Part shown: positions 1 through 7,497 of the stretch, piece after piece | How positions within the stretch are numbered: position 1 is the stretch's first letter | Layout: each line of letters begins with the position of its first letter | Source: Nocardia sp. SYP-A9097 | GTDB lineage: Bacteria > Actinomycetota > Actinomycetes > Mycobacteriales > Mycobacteriaceae | Assembly (NCBI RefSeq): GCF_009649815.1 | Contig: NZ_WJIC01000039.1 | Location: forward strand, 1-51,173 | Reading direction: 5' to 3' | DNA: 51,173 nt | Program-made: the position numbers and the translations under genes | The notes under the pieces: generated by a model | Database searches by the model: none | What the model saw: only the letters and a program-made list of their open reading frames with translations | What the model was told of the DNA's origin: nothing

Positions 1-1
1 G

Positions 2-127
2 ACCACCAAGATCCGCGAGTTCATCAACGGCTGGAACCCCCGCGCGAAACCGTTCGTCTGGACCAAGACCGCCGAGCAGATCCTCACCAAGGCCGACCGT
101 CCAAAGACTTCAAATCCGACCCACTAG
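2..127 (+). CDS. IS630-family transposase, C-terminal end (cut by window edge)
   Basis: The frame open from base 2 to the TAG at 125-127 encodes 41 residues beginning TTKIREFINGWNPRAKPFVW and continuing to an ..AEQILTKADR.. segment. An FI-x-GWN..PFVWTKTA..IL tail is characteristic of the C-terminus of IS630/Tc1-type DDE transposases, so this is the last part of such a gene. The catalytic region lies outside the window, so intactness cannot be judged. A perfect 21-bp inverted repeat follows 8 bases after the stop. Confidence 0.75.
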   Translation, partial: TTKIREFINGWNPRAKPFVWTKTAEQILTKADRPKTSNPTH

Positions 128-134
128 ATCCCCC

Positions 135-192
135 GCGAGTGTGCACTCATGGCGGCAATATGCCGAAAAGCCCGCCATGAGTGCACACTCGC
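135..192. repeat. Perfect 21-bp inverted repeat with 16-nt loop
   Basis: Arms at 135-155 and 172-192 are exact reverse complements (left arm begins GCGAGTGTGCACTCATGG). The RNA would form a strong stem-loop. It lies just 3' of the IS630 transposase end and could be a terminator, though there is no T-run, or part of the element's end. Confidence 0.8.
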
Positions 193-206
193 CGCACGTC
201 CCGCCT

Positions 207-220
207 TCGTCATCCCGGCA
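207..220. repeat. Partial copy of the TCGTCATCCCGGCA repeat
   Basis: Fourteen bases identical to the start of the 36-bp repeat at 231-266, located 24 bases upstream of it. It looks like a tandem partial duplication of the repeat head. Confidence 0.6.
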
Positions 221-230
221 GACCCCGCCC

Positions 231-266
231 TCGTCATCCCGGCATGTTTCTGGCCGGGATCCACCT
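231..266. repeat. 36-bp dispersed stem-loop repeat, copy 1
   Basis: Begins TCGTCATCCCGGCATG and contains the complementary arms ATCCCGGC and GCCGGGAT around a short loop. A second copy at 3627-3662 differs at one base. Copy 1 overlaps the stop codon (265-267) of the minus-strand amine oxidase gene, and copy 2 overlaps the stop of the minus-strand tetR gene. It may act as an mRNA 3' end structure for genes on that strand. Confidence 0.75.
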
Positions 267-1713
267 AACTGGCGAGAATCTCCGCGGCCGCGCGTTCGCC
301 ACTGCGAATCGCGCCGTCCATGTATCCCTGCCAGTAGTCGGCGGTTTCGGTTCCAGCCCAGTGGATACCACCGACCGGTTCGCGCAGCGCAGGCCCGAAG
401 CGGGTGAGGATGCCGGGTTTGGTGGTCGCGGTCGGCCCGCCCCACGAGTACGGATCGTTGTCCCACTTCTTGAATCCGTAATCGATCACCCGGGTACGGG
501 CTTCAGGGCCGAAGTACTGCACGAAGCAGTCCAGCCCGGATTCCACGAGGTCGCGATCCGGCCGATTGTCGAGGTCGGCCATGGCATCTGCGGAGATGAA
601 GCCCATCAGGATGTGATGACCCTGGCCGTAACTCTCGTACGTGACATCGATGGGCGTCCCGTCGCCGACCACCTGGCCGGTGAGTCCGTTCTCCCGCCAG
701 AACGGTTGATCATAGACGGCGAGGAATTTCGCGATCCGGCCCATGGTGTAGCCGCGCGCCAATTCCACACGCTCCGAAGGTAATCCGGGCCGGAAGTCGA
801 TGCGGCCGCTGATCGCGGGTGACATGGCGACAACCACCTTGGCGGCACGGAAGGAGCCTCGATCGGTGAAAACCTCCAGGTTGCTGCCGGTTCCGTCGAT
901 GGCGCGCACGGCCGCACCGTAAACGATACTGTCGCAGAGGGATTCGGCCATGCGCAGTGGAACCAGCGCCGCGCCACCGTCGAAGAAGCGTTCCTGTGCG
1001 CCGCCGTCGACACCGAGCAGTCGCTCGAATGAACCCGGGTTCTGGGCATTTCCGGCGGACGCGAAGTAGTTCATCATGAACAGCGCCGAAAGCTCGTGCG
1101 GGCGAACCGATAAGGTGGCCGACTCCGCCAGCGCGAGGAAGAGCTTGCCCTCATCGGTCGAGGCATTGGCGTCGATCCAGTCCTGCCAGGTCATGGCGTC
1201 CAGGCGGGCGGCATCGGGGTGCCGCCAGGGTTCGCCGACCGGGAATCCTATGGAGTTCAGGTCGATTCGTGCCATTGCGGCCATGGTCTCGACCGTGCCG
1301 GGGAGGATGGGCAGCGGCAGCCCGGCCGGAACCCGTTGCAGCGCACCCTGAATGGAGAAGAGCGACTCACCCTGGTTGTAGGTGGGTAGGGTGGGGACGC
1401 CGTATTCCGCTGCGAGCGCGGCGATCCGGTCCTGGGTGGGTCCGAGGAATTCCGCGCCGCCGTCCACGGCCAGGCCGCCATCGGTGGTGGCGTTGAATAC
1501 TCGGCCGCCGGCGCGTTCTCGTGCCTCCAATAGCAGTACCCGCTGCCCGGCGGCGCGGAGGGCTTTGGTGGCGGCCAGGCCGGAGAGTCCCGCGCCGACG
1601 ACGATCACGTCGGCGTCGCGGTCCGATCCGGCGAAGGCAGTCGCCGGCCGGAGTGCTCCGGCCGCGGCGGCGACCGCGCCTGCTTTGAGTATCGTTCTGC
1701 GGCTTACGTTCAC
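265..1713 (-). CDS. Tat-exported flavin amine oxidase (monoamine oxidase family)
   Basis: A 482-residue FAD-dependent oxidase. The GTG at 1711-1713 is preferred because AAGGAA lies just upstream and because this start places a twin-arginine signal (SRRTILK, residues 4-10, then an Ala-rich stretch ending near ATAFA) at the N-terminus. The dinucleotide-binding motif VVGAGLSGL and the ERAGGRV motif follow at roughly residues 38-68. The C-terminal FAD motif, HWAGTETADYWQGYMDGA, is the classic amine-oxidase ending. The protein is therefore predicted to fold with FAD in the cytoplasm and be exported by Tat; the amine substrate is unknown. It lies downstream of an SDR gene on the same strand with a 142-bp gap containing two overlapping palindromes, so it probably has its own promoter. 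Confidence 0.85.
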   Translation of the reverse strand: MNVSRRTILKAGAVAAAAGALRPATAFAGSDRDADVIVVGAGLSGLAATKALRAAGQRVLLLEARERAGGRVFNATTDGGLAVDGGAEFLGPTQDRIAALAAEYGVPTLPTYNQGESLFSIQGALQRVPAGLPLPILPGTVETMAAMARIDLNSIGFPVGEPWRHPDAARLDAMTWQDWIDANASTDEGKLFLALAESATLSVRPHELSALFMMNYFASAGNAQNPGSFERLLGVDGGAQERFFDGGAALVPLRMAESLCDSIVYGAAVRAIDGTGSNLEVFTDRGSFRAAKVVVAMSPAISGRIDFRPGLPSERVELARGYTMGRIAKFLAVYDQPFWRENGLTGQVVGDGTPIDVTYESYGQGHHILMGFISADAMADLDNRPDRDLVESGLDCFVQYFGPEARTRVIDYGFKKWDNDPYSWGGPTATTKPGILTRFGPALREPVGGIHWAGTETADYWQGYMDGAIRSGERAAAEILAS

Positions 1714-1768
1714 GGGATTCCTTCCGCCGGACTGGTGACCGGAGCGCAGAGCGTACGTCCGGGCGATC

Positions 1769-1790
1769 ACCAATATTGGTCAATTGACCA
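1769..1790. promoter_or_regulatory. Two overlapping palindromes upstream of the amine oxidase
   Basis: ACCAATATTGGT (1769-1780) and TGGTCAATTGACCA (1777-1790) are perfect palindromes sharing TGGT. They sit 56 bases upstream of the amine oxidase GTG in an otherwise GC-rich gap. This is a likely operator for an unknown repressor. Confidence 0.5.
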
Positions 1791-1855
1791 GTTTCGTCCG
1801 TTTCCCGCTGATGAAGTTCGCGTAACCTCGCCACCGGAGCCGCGCGAACCCGATC

Positions 1856-2602
1856 TCACCAGGGCAGTCGGCCATAGCCACCCGCCGAATCCCACTGGTA
1901 GCCCCAGAGCTCACCCGACGGGCCGTCTTGCGGAAGCGTGGCGAGGTGAACCGAGGGCTCCGCGCCCTCCGCGGGGGTACGGAAGCCGCTGTTGTGGTTG
2001 AGATCGGTGGCGCAGTAGCCGGGATTGGCGGCATTGATCTTGATCGGGGTGTTCCAGAGTTCCTTGGCGTACATGGCGGTCACCATGTTCAGCGCGGTCT
2101 TGGATGACGGGTACGGAAGCCCGACCAGCTGCCACATGTGGCCATCGGGATTCATGACGATCTCCAGCGAGCTGACCTCACTGGAGACATTGACGATTCG
2201 GGCGGCCTCGGCGCGGCGCAGCAGCGGGAGCATGGCATTGGTTACCGCTACGACGCCGAAGACATTGGTTTCGTAGACACGGCGCAGCGTGGCCAGGGCG
2301 GTGGAGGACGGTTTGCCGTCACCGTCCAGGCCGCCGGTAATGGCGGCATTGTTGATCAGGATGTCGAGGCTGCCGAATTCGGAGTCGATCCACTCCGCGG
2401 CGCGGGCAATGGAGTCCTCGTCGGTGACATCCAGGTGGACGAAGTGCGCCTGTGCGCCTTCGGCTTTCAGAGTGTCGGCGGCGGCCTGGCCGAGGTCCTT
2501 GTCCCGGGCCGCCATCAGGACGGTCATGCCGCGGGCGGCGAGTTGGCGGGCGGTTTCGAATCCGATGCCCTTATTGGCTCCGGTGATGAGTGCTGTGGTC
2601 AT
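1856..2602 (-). CDS. SDR family NAD(P)-dependent oxidoreductase
   Basis: A 248-residue classical short-chain dehydrogenase. The cofactor motif TGANKGIG is at residues 7-14, the LDVTDEDS and NNAAITG motifs follow, the catalytic Ser is in VNVSSEVSS and the catalytic pair is YPSSK (Y-x-x-x-K intact). The start is the ATG at 2600-2602, which places the TGxxxGIG motif at the usual distance; the longer open frame upstream is not coding-like. It is divergently transcribed from an MmyB-type regulator 85 bp away, an arrangement usual for regulators that control the adjacent SDR. The substrate is not deducible. Confidence 0.88.
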   Translation of the reverse strand: MTTALITGANKGIGFETARQLAARGMTVLMAARDKDLGQAAADTLKAEGAQAHFVHLDVTDEDSIARAAEWIDSEFGSLDILINNAAITGGLDGDGKPSSTALATLRRVYETNVFGVVAVTNAMLPLLRRAEAARIVNVSSEVSSLEIVMNPDGHMWQLVGLPYPSSKTALNMVTAMYAKELWNTPIKINAANPGYCATDLNHNSGFRTPAEGAEPSVHLATLPQDGPSGELWGYQWDSAGGYGRLPW

Positions 2603-2687
2603 GAAAGAAGCATTGCGCCGGGAAAGCAGTCCGGGGAGGACCAAGTTGTACCACCCAGGGCGCGCCCGAATGACCGACACTGAAGGT

Positions 2688-3521
2688 ATGGCGGATCGAA
2701 ACGCACTGGCCGAATTCCTGCGGACGCGGCGGAATCGATTGCGGCCCAGCGATGTCGGATTACCCGACGGAATCAACCGGCGCGCACCCGGGCTGCGGCG
2801 GCAGGAGGTCGCGCAATTGGCGGGGATCTCGGTCGACTACTACATTCGGATGGAGCAGGCGCGCGGGGCGAAACCATCACGGCAGGTGCTGGCGGCGCTG
2901 GCCCGGGCGCTCATGCTGACGGTGGACGAGCGCGAATACCTGTTCCGGCTGGGCGATGAGAACCCGCCGACCGTCGCCGGGCCCAATCGCACCGTGCCGC
3001 AATCGGTTCGAATCATCCTCGATACGCTCGGCTCCCCCGCGTATGTGGTGGATGCCAGCTACGAGATCCTCGCCTGGAATCGCAGCGCGGTCCCCTTCGT
3101 CGGCGATCTGGACGCTCACCCCGATCATGAGCGCAATATGGTCCGCTGGATGTTCCTGCTGCCCGCCGACCATCCGAACTGGTCCGATGAGGCCATCGAG
3201 CGATTCGCCCGCTCCACCATCGCCGACCTGCGCGCTGCCTACGCGCGCTACCCGGGTAATCCGGACCTGGCCCGGCTGGTCACCGAATTACTCGGCACCG
3301 CACCGCGTTTTGCCGAAATGTGGAACTCGCACGATGTCGAGGTCCGCCGCGGCCACCACAAACGCATCGACCACCCCCAGCTCGGCCTCCTCGATTTCGA
3401 ATGCGAGGTCCTGCACATCGCCGACACCGACCAGCGCATGATCGTCTACTGCGCCACCCCCGGCACCCACACCGCCGCCGTATTCCGCACCCTCACAACC
3501 GAATCCGGCCGGCCACGCTAG
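2688..3521 (+). CDS. XRE/MmyB-type transcriptional regulator
   Basis: A 277-residue regulator. Residues about 1-80 are an XRE helix-turn-helix (RRQEVAQLAGISVDYYIRME with QARGAKPS and VLAALARAL following), and the remainder matches the MmyB-like ligand-binding domain (AYVVDASYEILAWNRSA, the VRWMFL region and an HPQLG..DFE segment). Proteins of this family usually control a divergently encoded oxidoreductase, here the SDR at 1856-2602. An in-frame ATG at 2670 would add six residues and has a slightly better-spaced AGGG upstream. 2688 was chosen because the family typically begins MADR..LAEFLR. Confidence 0.85.
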   Translation: MADRNALAEFLRTRRNRLRPSDVGLPDGINRRAPGLRRQEVAQLAGISVDYYIRMEQARGAKPSRQVLAALARALMLTVDEREYLFRLGDENPPTVAGPNRTVPQSVRIILDTLGSPAYVVDASYEILAWNRSAVPFVGDLDAHPDHERNMVRWMFLLPADHPNWSDEAIERFARSTIADLRAAYARYPGNPDLARLVTELLGTAPRFAEMWNSHDVEVRRGHHKRIDHPQLGLLDFECEVLHIADTDQRMIVYCATPGTHTAAVFRTLTTESGRPR

Positions 3522-3626
3522 CCAGGGGCACGATGCGCAGCACGGGCACGAGCCGCCTGGCCACACCAGGTACTGACCCCTGGTCGCACTAGGTACCGGC
3601 CCCTCGTCACACCAGACACCCACCGC

Positions 3627-3662
3627 TCGTCATCCCGGCATGTTTTTGGCCGGGATCCACCT
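3627..3662. repeat. 36-bp dispersed stem-loop repeat, copy 2
   Basis: Identical to 231-266 except for one base in the loop (T for C). Its last base overlaps the TGA of the minus-strand tetR gene at 3662-3664. The preceding 80 bp contain two imperfect repeats of the form AGGTAC(T/C)G(A/G)CCCCT. Confidence 0.75.
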
Positions 3663-4240
3663 CATGCGGCAGGAACAGAGGTGAGATAGCGCTGGATAGT
3701 AGGGCCGACCTCGGCGACGAACTGCTCCGGCGTGAGCGCCAGCACCGGAGGGATACGCAAGACGTAGCGGCACAGCGCGATTCCCAGCATCTGGGTGACG
3801 ATGAGCGCGGCGCGGCGCGGGGAATCGGCCGGGTCACCGACACGCAGCACGGCGGGCATGACCTGTTCGGCGAAGATCTGGCGAACGCGGTCGGTGGCGC
3901 TGTCATCGGTGACCGCGGAGCGCAGCAGGGTGAGCATGACCTCATTGCCGGGCGCGGTCTCCCAGAGTTCGAGGAAGCGGCGGACCAATAGTTCGCCGAG
4001 TGAATCCTCCTCTGCCACAGAGAGATCGGGGAGTTCGAGCCGAATGTCGGTGGCGGCGGCGAACAAACCCTCCTTACTGCCGTAGTAGCGCATGACCATG
4101 GACGGGTCGATACCGGCGTCGGCGGCGATGGCGCGAATGGTCGCCTTGCGGACGCCTTCCTCGGCGAATCTCCGGCGCGCGGCATCCAGGATGGCGGCGC
4201 GGGTGGCGTCGGAACGGCGCGGGGCGGGTTCGGCTGTCAT
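3662..4240 (-). CDS. TetR-family repressor
   Basis: A 192-residue TetR-type repressor. The N-terminal HTH is clear (ATIRAIAADAGIDPSMVMRYY, residues about 33-53, then GSKEGLFAAA), and the C-terminal part is all-helical as in the TetR ligand-binding domain. The ATG at 4238-4240 gives the family's usual N-terminus. It is divergent from the FAD monooxygenase at 4347, and the 106-bp gap holds four 14-bp palindromes arranged as two pairs. Autoregulation and repression of the monooxygenase are therefore very likely. The inducer is unknown but is probably the monooxygenase substrate. Confidence 0.9.
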   Translation of the reverse strand: MTAEPAPRRSDATRAAILDAARRRFAEEGVRKATIRAIAADAGIDPSMVMRYYGSKEGLFAAATDIRLELPDLSVAEEDSLGELLVRRFLELWETAPGNEVMLTLLRSAVTDDSATDRVRQIFAEQVMPAVLRVGDPADSPRRAALIVTQMLGIALCRYVLRIPPVLALTPEQFVAEVGPTIQRYLTSVPAA

Positions 4241-4241
4241 G

Positions 4242-4269
4242 CCAACAACTGTAGGCCAACAAGTGTTGA
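4242..4269. promoter_or_regulatory. TetR operator pair proximal to tetR
   Basis: Two abutting 14-bp sites: CCAACAACTGTAGG (4242-4255, degenerate right half) and CCAACAAGTGTTGA (4256-4269). The consensus with the second pair is CCAACANNTGTTGG. Site 2 overlaps the TTGACA of the monooxygenase promoter, so binding would block RNA polymerase. Confidence 0.75.
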
Positions 4270-4294
4270 CACCCAAGCACCGGAGGTTTACCGT
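4266..4294 (+). promoter_or_regulatory. Promoter of the FAD monooxygenase (TTGACA-17-TACCGT)
   Basis: A consensus -35 TTGACA (4266-4271), a 17-base spacer and TACCGT (4289-4294). It lies between the two operator pairs. The -35 overlaps operator site 2 and the second pair starts 6 bases after the -10, which fits tight repression. Confidence 0.6.
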
Positions 4295-4299
4295 TCTAG

Positions 4300-4327
4300 T
4301 CAACAGATGTTGGCCAACAAATGTTGG
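4300..4327. promoter_or_regulatory. TetR operator pair proximal to the monooxygenase
   Basis: Two abutting 14-bp palindromes, TCAACAGATGTTGG (4300-4313) and CCAACAAATGTTGG (4314-4327). The second is perfect in both half-sites. It starts 58 bases after the first pair and overlaps the expected transcription start of the + strand gene. Confidence 0.75.
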
Positions 4328-4346
4328 CAAAGCTCGAGGAGTCGAC

Positions 4347-5513
4347 ATGAACACCATCCCCGCCACCACCACGGTCGCCATTGTCGGCGCGGGCCCCGCC
4401 GGTCTCACCGCGGGAATCGCCCTCGCCGACGCGGGTGTGGACGTACTGCTGCTGGATCGACTTGCCGAGGGCGCCAATACTTCTCGCGCTGCCGTGGTGC
4501 ACGCCCGCACCCTCGAGGTGCTGGAGCAGTTCGGCCTCGCCGACGAGATGCGTGAAAACGGAATCGTGGTGCCGCACTTCGTCATGCGCGACGGTGAGCG
4601 CGCCATCGCCCGAATCTCCTTCGACGACTTGCCCACCAAATACCCGTACACCCTGATGATCGGACAGGAGACCACCGAGGCAATCCTGCTGGCGCGGCTG
4701 GAGAAGGCCGGCGTGCAGGTGCACCGGCCGTACGAGGTCACCGGGCTCACCCAGGACGGCAGCGGCGTCACGCTCGGCTACACCGGCCCGGACGGCGCGG
4801 GCTCGGTACGCGCGGACTACGTGATCGGTGCGGACGGCATGCACAGCAAGGTGCGCGAGGCCACGGGCATCGGCTTCACCGGCGCCACCTACCAGGAGTC
4901 CTTCGTCCTCGCCGATGTCCGCATGAGCTGGCCGGACCCGCGCGATCAGGTCGGCCTGCACCTGTCGCCGGAGGGCGTCACCGTCGTCGCGCCGCTCCCC
5001 GATGAGCAGGGCGACCGCTACCGCATCGTGGCCACCATCGCCGAGGCGCCCGAGCACCCGAATCTCGCTGATGTCCAAGCGATTCTGGACGCGCGCCGCC
5101 CCGCCTCGCAGGTCAAGGTGCACGAGGTGCTGTGGAGTTCACGCTTCCGCGTGCACCACCGCCTGGCCGACCACTACCGCGCCGGTCGCGTATTCCTCGC
5201 CGGCGACGCCGCCCACGTACACAGCCCCGCCGGCGGCCAGGGCATGAACACCGGCATCCAGGACGCGACCCTCCTCGGCACCCTGCTGGCCCGCACCGCC
5301 CAGGGCGAACCCGACCTCCTGGACACCTACGAAACCACCCGCCGCCCGGTAGCTCTCGGCGTAGTCACCTTCACCGACCGCATAACCCGCATGTCCACCC
5401 TCCGCCCCGCCCCCGCCCGCTTCCTCCGAAACCTCCTGATCAGCACCGCAACCCGCATCCCGAAGGTCCGCCGCGCCATCGCCTACCGCATCGCCGAACT
5501 CGACAACCGCTAA
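4347..5513 (+). CDS. FAD-dependent aromatic-type monooxygenase (PHBH fold)
   Basis: A 388-residue class A flavoprotein monooxygenase. The GAGPAG fingerprint is at residues 14-19, the conserved DG motif appears as VIGADGMHSKVR, and the second FAD motif is FLAGDAAHVHSPAGGQGMN. Such enzymes use NAD(P)H and O2 to hydroxylate phenolic or polyketide substrates, or to inactivate aromatic antibiotics such as rifamycins. The ATG at 4347 is preceded by GAGGAG. The gene is divergent from and probably repressed by the TetR at 3662-4240. At 388 residues it lacks the C-terminal thioredoxin-like domain seen in longer phenol hydroxylases. Confidence 0.88.
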   Translation: MNTIPATTTVAIVGAGPAGLTAGIALADAGVDVLLLDRLAEGANTSRAAVVHARTLEVLEQFGLADEMRENGIVVPHFVMRDGERAIARISFDDLPTKYPYTLMIGQETTEAILLARLEKAGVQVHRPYEVTGLTQDGSGVTLGYTGPDGAGSVRADYVIGADGMHSKVREATGIGFTGATYQESFVLADVRMSWPDPRDQVGLHLSPEGVTVVAPLPDEQGDRYRIVATIAEAPEHPNLADVQAILDARRPASQVKVHEVLWSSRFRVHHRLADHYRAGRVFLAGDAAHVHSPAGGQGMNTGIQDATLLGTLLARTAQGEPDLLDTYETTRRPVALGVVTFTDRITRMSTLRPAPARFLRNLLISTATRIPKVRRAIAYRIAELDNR

Positions 5514-5528
5514 CCGATAGCCTCCGTC

Positions 5529-5548
5529 GCCCTCCCCTCCATTGAGGG
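5529..5548. repeat. Short hairpin with CCATTGAGGG, copy 1
   Basis: A 20-base element with CCCTC and GAGGG arms, 16 bases after the monooxygenase stop. A copy differing at two positions is at 11291-11310, just after another + strand gene. Possible weak terminator. Confidence 0.4.
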
Positions 5549-5551
5549 TTG

Positions 5552-6073
5552 CTAGGCCACCGAGACGAGGGCTTCGCGGGCGTCCATGAGGGCGAAGCCG
5601 AGGAGGTTTTCGCCGCGCCAGGTGGAAGGGTTAGCGGCGGCGGGGTTTTCGGCACCCAGGCCGATGCCCCAGATGGTGTCGCGTGGGGCCGCTTCCACCA
5701 GGATTTTGTCGCCGGTGGCAATGAGGAAGTCGCGGAGTGCTTCGTGCTGGCCGAATTTGGCGATGCCGGCACGGGTGACTATGTCGAAGCGGTGGGCGAC
5801 CCAGGTGTCCTGGTCGAAGCCGCGCACTTCGCGGCCGAGGCGTTTGGCATCGGCGGGCGTGGCGCTGGCAAGGACCTTGGTGCGGATCTCCTCATCGCCG
5901 AAGAGGCGGGCCTTCTCGCCCATCATGAAATGTTCGGCGCTGCGGTAGGTCTGGCCGTCGACGGTGAAATCCACCGGCCACCATTGGCTCAGCACCCATT
6001 TGCCAATCTCGTGCCCCGGAGTGCGGGTGTGCCCCCAGAAGAAGAGAAACTCCGGTCTGGCCCCATCCGCCAT
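5552..6073 (-). CDS. NADAR-domain protein (YbiA-like)
   Basis: A 173-residue protein carrying the NADAR fold. The motif YRSAEHFMMGEKARLF is followed by GIGLGAENP..W.G.NLLG.ALM..R, the family's hallmark ending. NADAR proteins remove ADP-ribose from DNA or act as N-glycosidases on riboflavin-pathway and NAD-related compounds; E. coli YbiA is the reference. The ATG at 6071-6073 was chosen; an upstream in-frame GTG at 6098-6100 would add nine residues. The next gene, on the same strand, ends 82 bases away. Confidence 0.85.
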   Translation of the reverse strand: MADGARPEFLFFWGHTRTPGHEIGKWVLSQWWPVDFTVDGQTYRSAEHFMMGEKARLFGDEEIRTKVLASATPADAKRLGREVRGFDQDTWVAHRFDIVTRAGIAKFGQHEALRDFLIATGDKILVEAAPRDTIWGIGLGAENPAAANPSTWRGENLLGFALMDAREALVSVA

Positions 6074-6155
6074 TTCAGCCGTCAGCTGCGCCCTGTCCAC
6101 AAGGCCCGACCCTAGCCGACCGCCCCGACACGATCCGAGCCGATTTTCGCGATGG

Positions 6156-7361
6156 TCAACGCGCAAGCTCGCGTAGTCGATTCATGATCTCGGCGGACGG
6201 GTGATCCTCGACTCGATAGCGCGGCGGGTCGAAACCGGGTGCGGGCGTGAGGTGCACATGGGCGGCTATGTCTTCCCAGGCCACGCGGAAGACCTCGCCG
6301 TTCATGGTCACCAGGCAGACGAAGTGGGCTCTGGGTAGCAGGGTGGGGACGCCGTCGGTCCACGGCGTCATGGTGTGTTCGGTGCCGTCGGGGGCGCGCA
6401 CGTGCATGAGCTCGCTGACCGCTTCGTCCCGAAAGCGCACGGCGCGTAGGTGTTCGGTTTGGCTGCGGTAGGTGTGGGCGGCGAGTTTGGACTCCGCACC
6501 GCGGATCGCCTGCCAGGCCGGATGCCCCTCCGGAACCTGGAGCGGCACCACTTCCCCCTCGGCATCCAGCGTGTACGGCAGCGGCGACTGCGGCCGCAAA
6601 GCCTCGTCGTACTTCTCCCGCGCCATCTCCAGGAATACCGGGAGCTGCTCGTCGGAGGCGCCGAGCACCACGAACATGCCGAGGTGCCCGGGCATGAGCA
6701 CGATCGGCCGGGTACCGGTGCGAGTCTGTACCCCCGCCAGCCAGCCAGCGATCAACGGCAGGGAACCGACATAGCTCTCACCGTCGTCATCGGCGAATTC
6801 GAGCACCTTGGTACCGCTGGGTGGTTCGAACGCTTGCAGGGTATTCATGGCCAGCCCGGCCATATTCACATGCGCGGCCCGGAAGACCTGCTCGGCGTCC
6901 ACACCCCAGCGCTCCAGATCCAGGGTGTTCACGAACTGGATGGTGGAGGGCATATCCACCACCACCATTTCGATGAGATACGGCAGCGCGGACCGCCACA
7001 GCATCACATTGCGGCCCTCGAAACCCTCCAGGTCGATATACATACGCTCGGAACCGCGCAGTACCGGGCGTAGTCGCCCCACCACCGCATCCCAGGTATC
7101 GGGCTCCCCGTCGGCGGCGAAATCCCGCATCAGATCATCGACCCGGCGTTCGCGCTCCGTATCCGGTTGTCCCTGACAGCGTTTGAACAGCGTGTCCAAG
7201 ACCAGCTTCCCGTGCCCGGATTCGCGGAATCGAAACCGCACCTCGAACGCGTCGGCATCGAACTCGGCCGCTTCGATGCCCTCGTAGCCCAGGACTTGCG
7301 CAAGCACCTTCTCCCCGAACCGCTTTCGCGCCGACCCGAATACCCCACCCAGAAAACTCAT
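6156..7361 (-). CDS. Uncharacterised protein resembling DUF1444 (YtpQ-type)
   Basis: A 401-residue cytoplasmic protein without signal peptide or membrane segment. A segment reading MPSTIQFVNTLDLERWGVD, continuing ..EQVFRAAHVN, resembles the DUF1444/YtpQ signature (a bound segment, D-L-xx-WG, then xx-A-xx-N). Its function is unknown. It is longer than Bacillus YtpQ (about 270 residues), with an extra C-terminal region of about 150 residues. The ATG at 7359-7361 gives the start MSFLGGVFGSARKRFG. It lies upstream of the NADAR gene on the same strand and may be co-transcribed with it. Confidence 0.65.
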   Translation of the reverse strand: MSFLGGVFGSARKRFGEKVLAQVLGYEGIEAAEFDADAFEVRFRFRESGHGKLVLDTLFKRCQGQPDTERERRVDDLMRDFAADGEPDTWDAVVGRLRPVLRGSERMYIDLEGFEGRNVMLWRSALPYLIEMVVVDMPSTIQFVNTLDLERWGVDAEQVFRAAHVNMAGLAMNTLQAFEPPSGTKVLEFADDDGESYVGSLPLIAGWLAGVQTRTGTRPIVLMPGHLGMFVVLGASDEQLPVFLEMAREKYDEALRPQSPLPYTLDAEGEVVPLQVPEGHPAWQAIRGAESKLAAHTYRSQTEHLRAVRFRDEAVSELMHVRAPDGTEHTMTPWTDGVPTLLPRAHFVCLVTMNGEVFRVAWEDIAAHVHLTPAPGFDPPRYRVEDHPSAEIMNRLRELAR

Positions 7362-7497
7362 GGCCCGGACTATACGGAGCACCACCGACAATCGGCCCCG
7401 CCCGGGAATCGCGGACACGCCGCGCCGTAGCCGATCATTCGTGGCTCTGTCCGGCACAGTTCAACTGGTGTTGAGCTCGCTGCTGAAAGGTCGGCAT

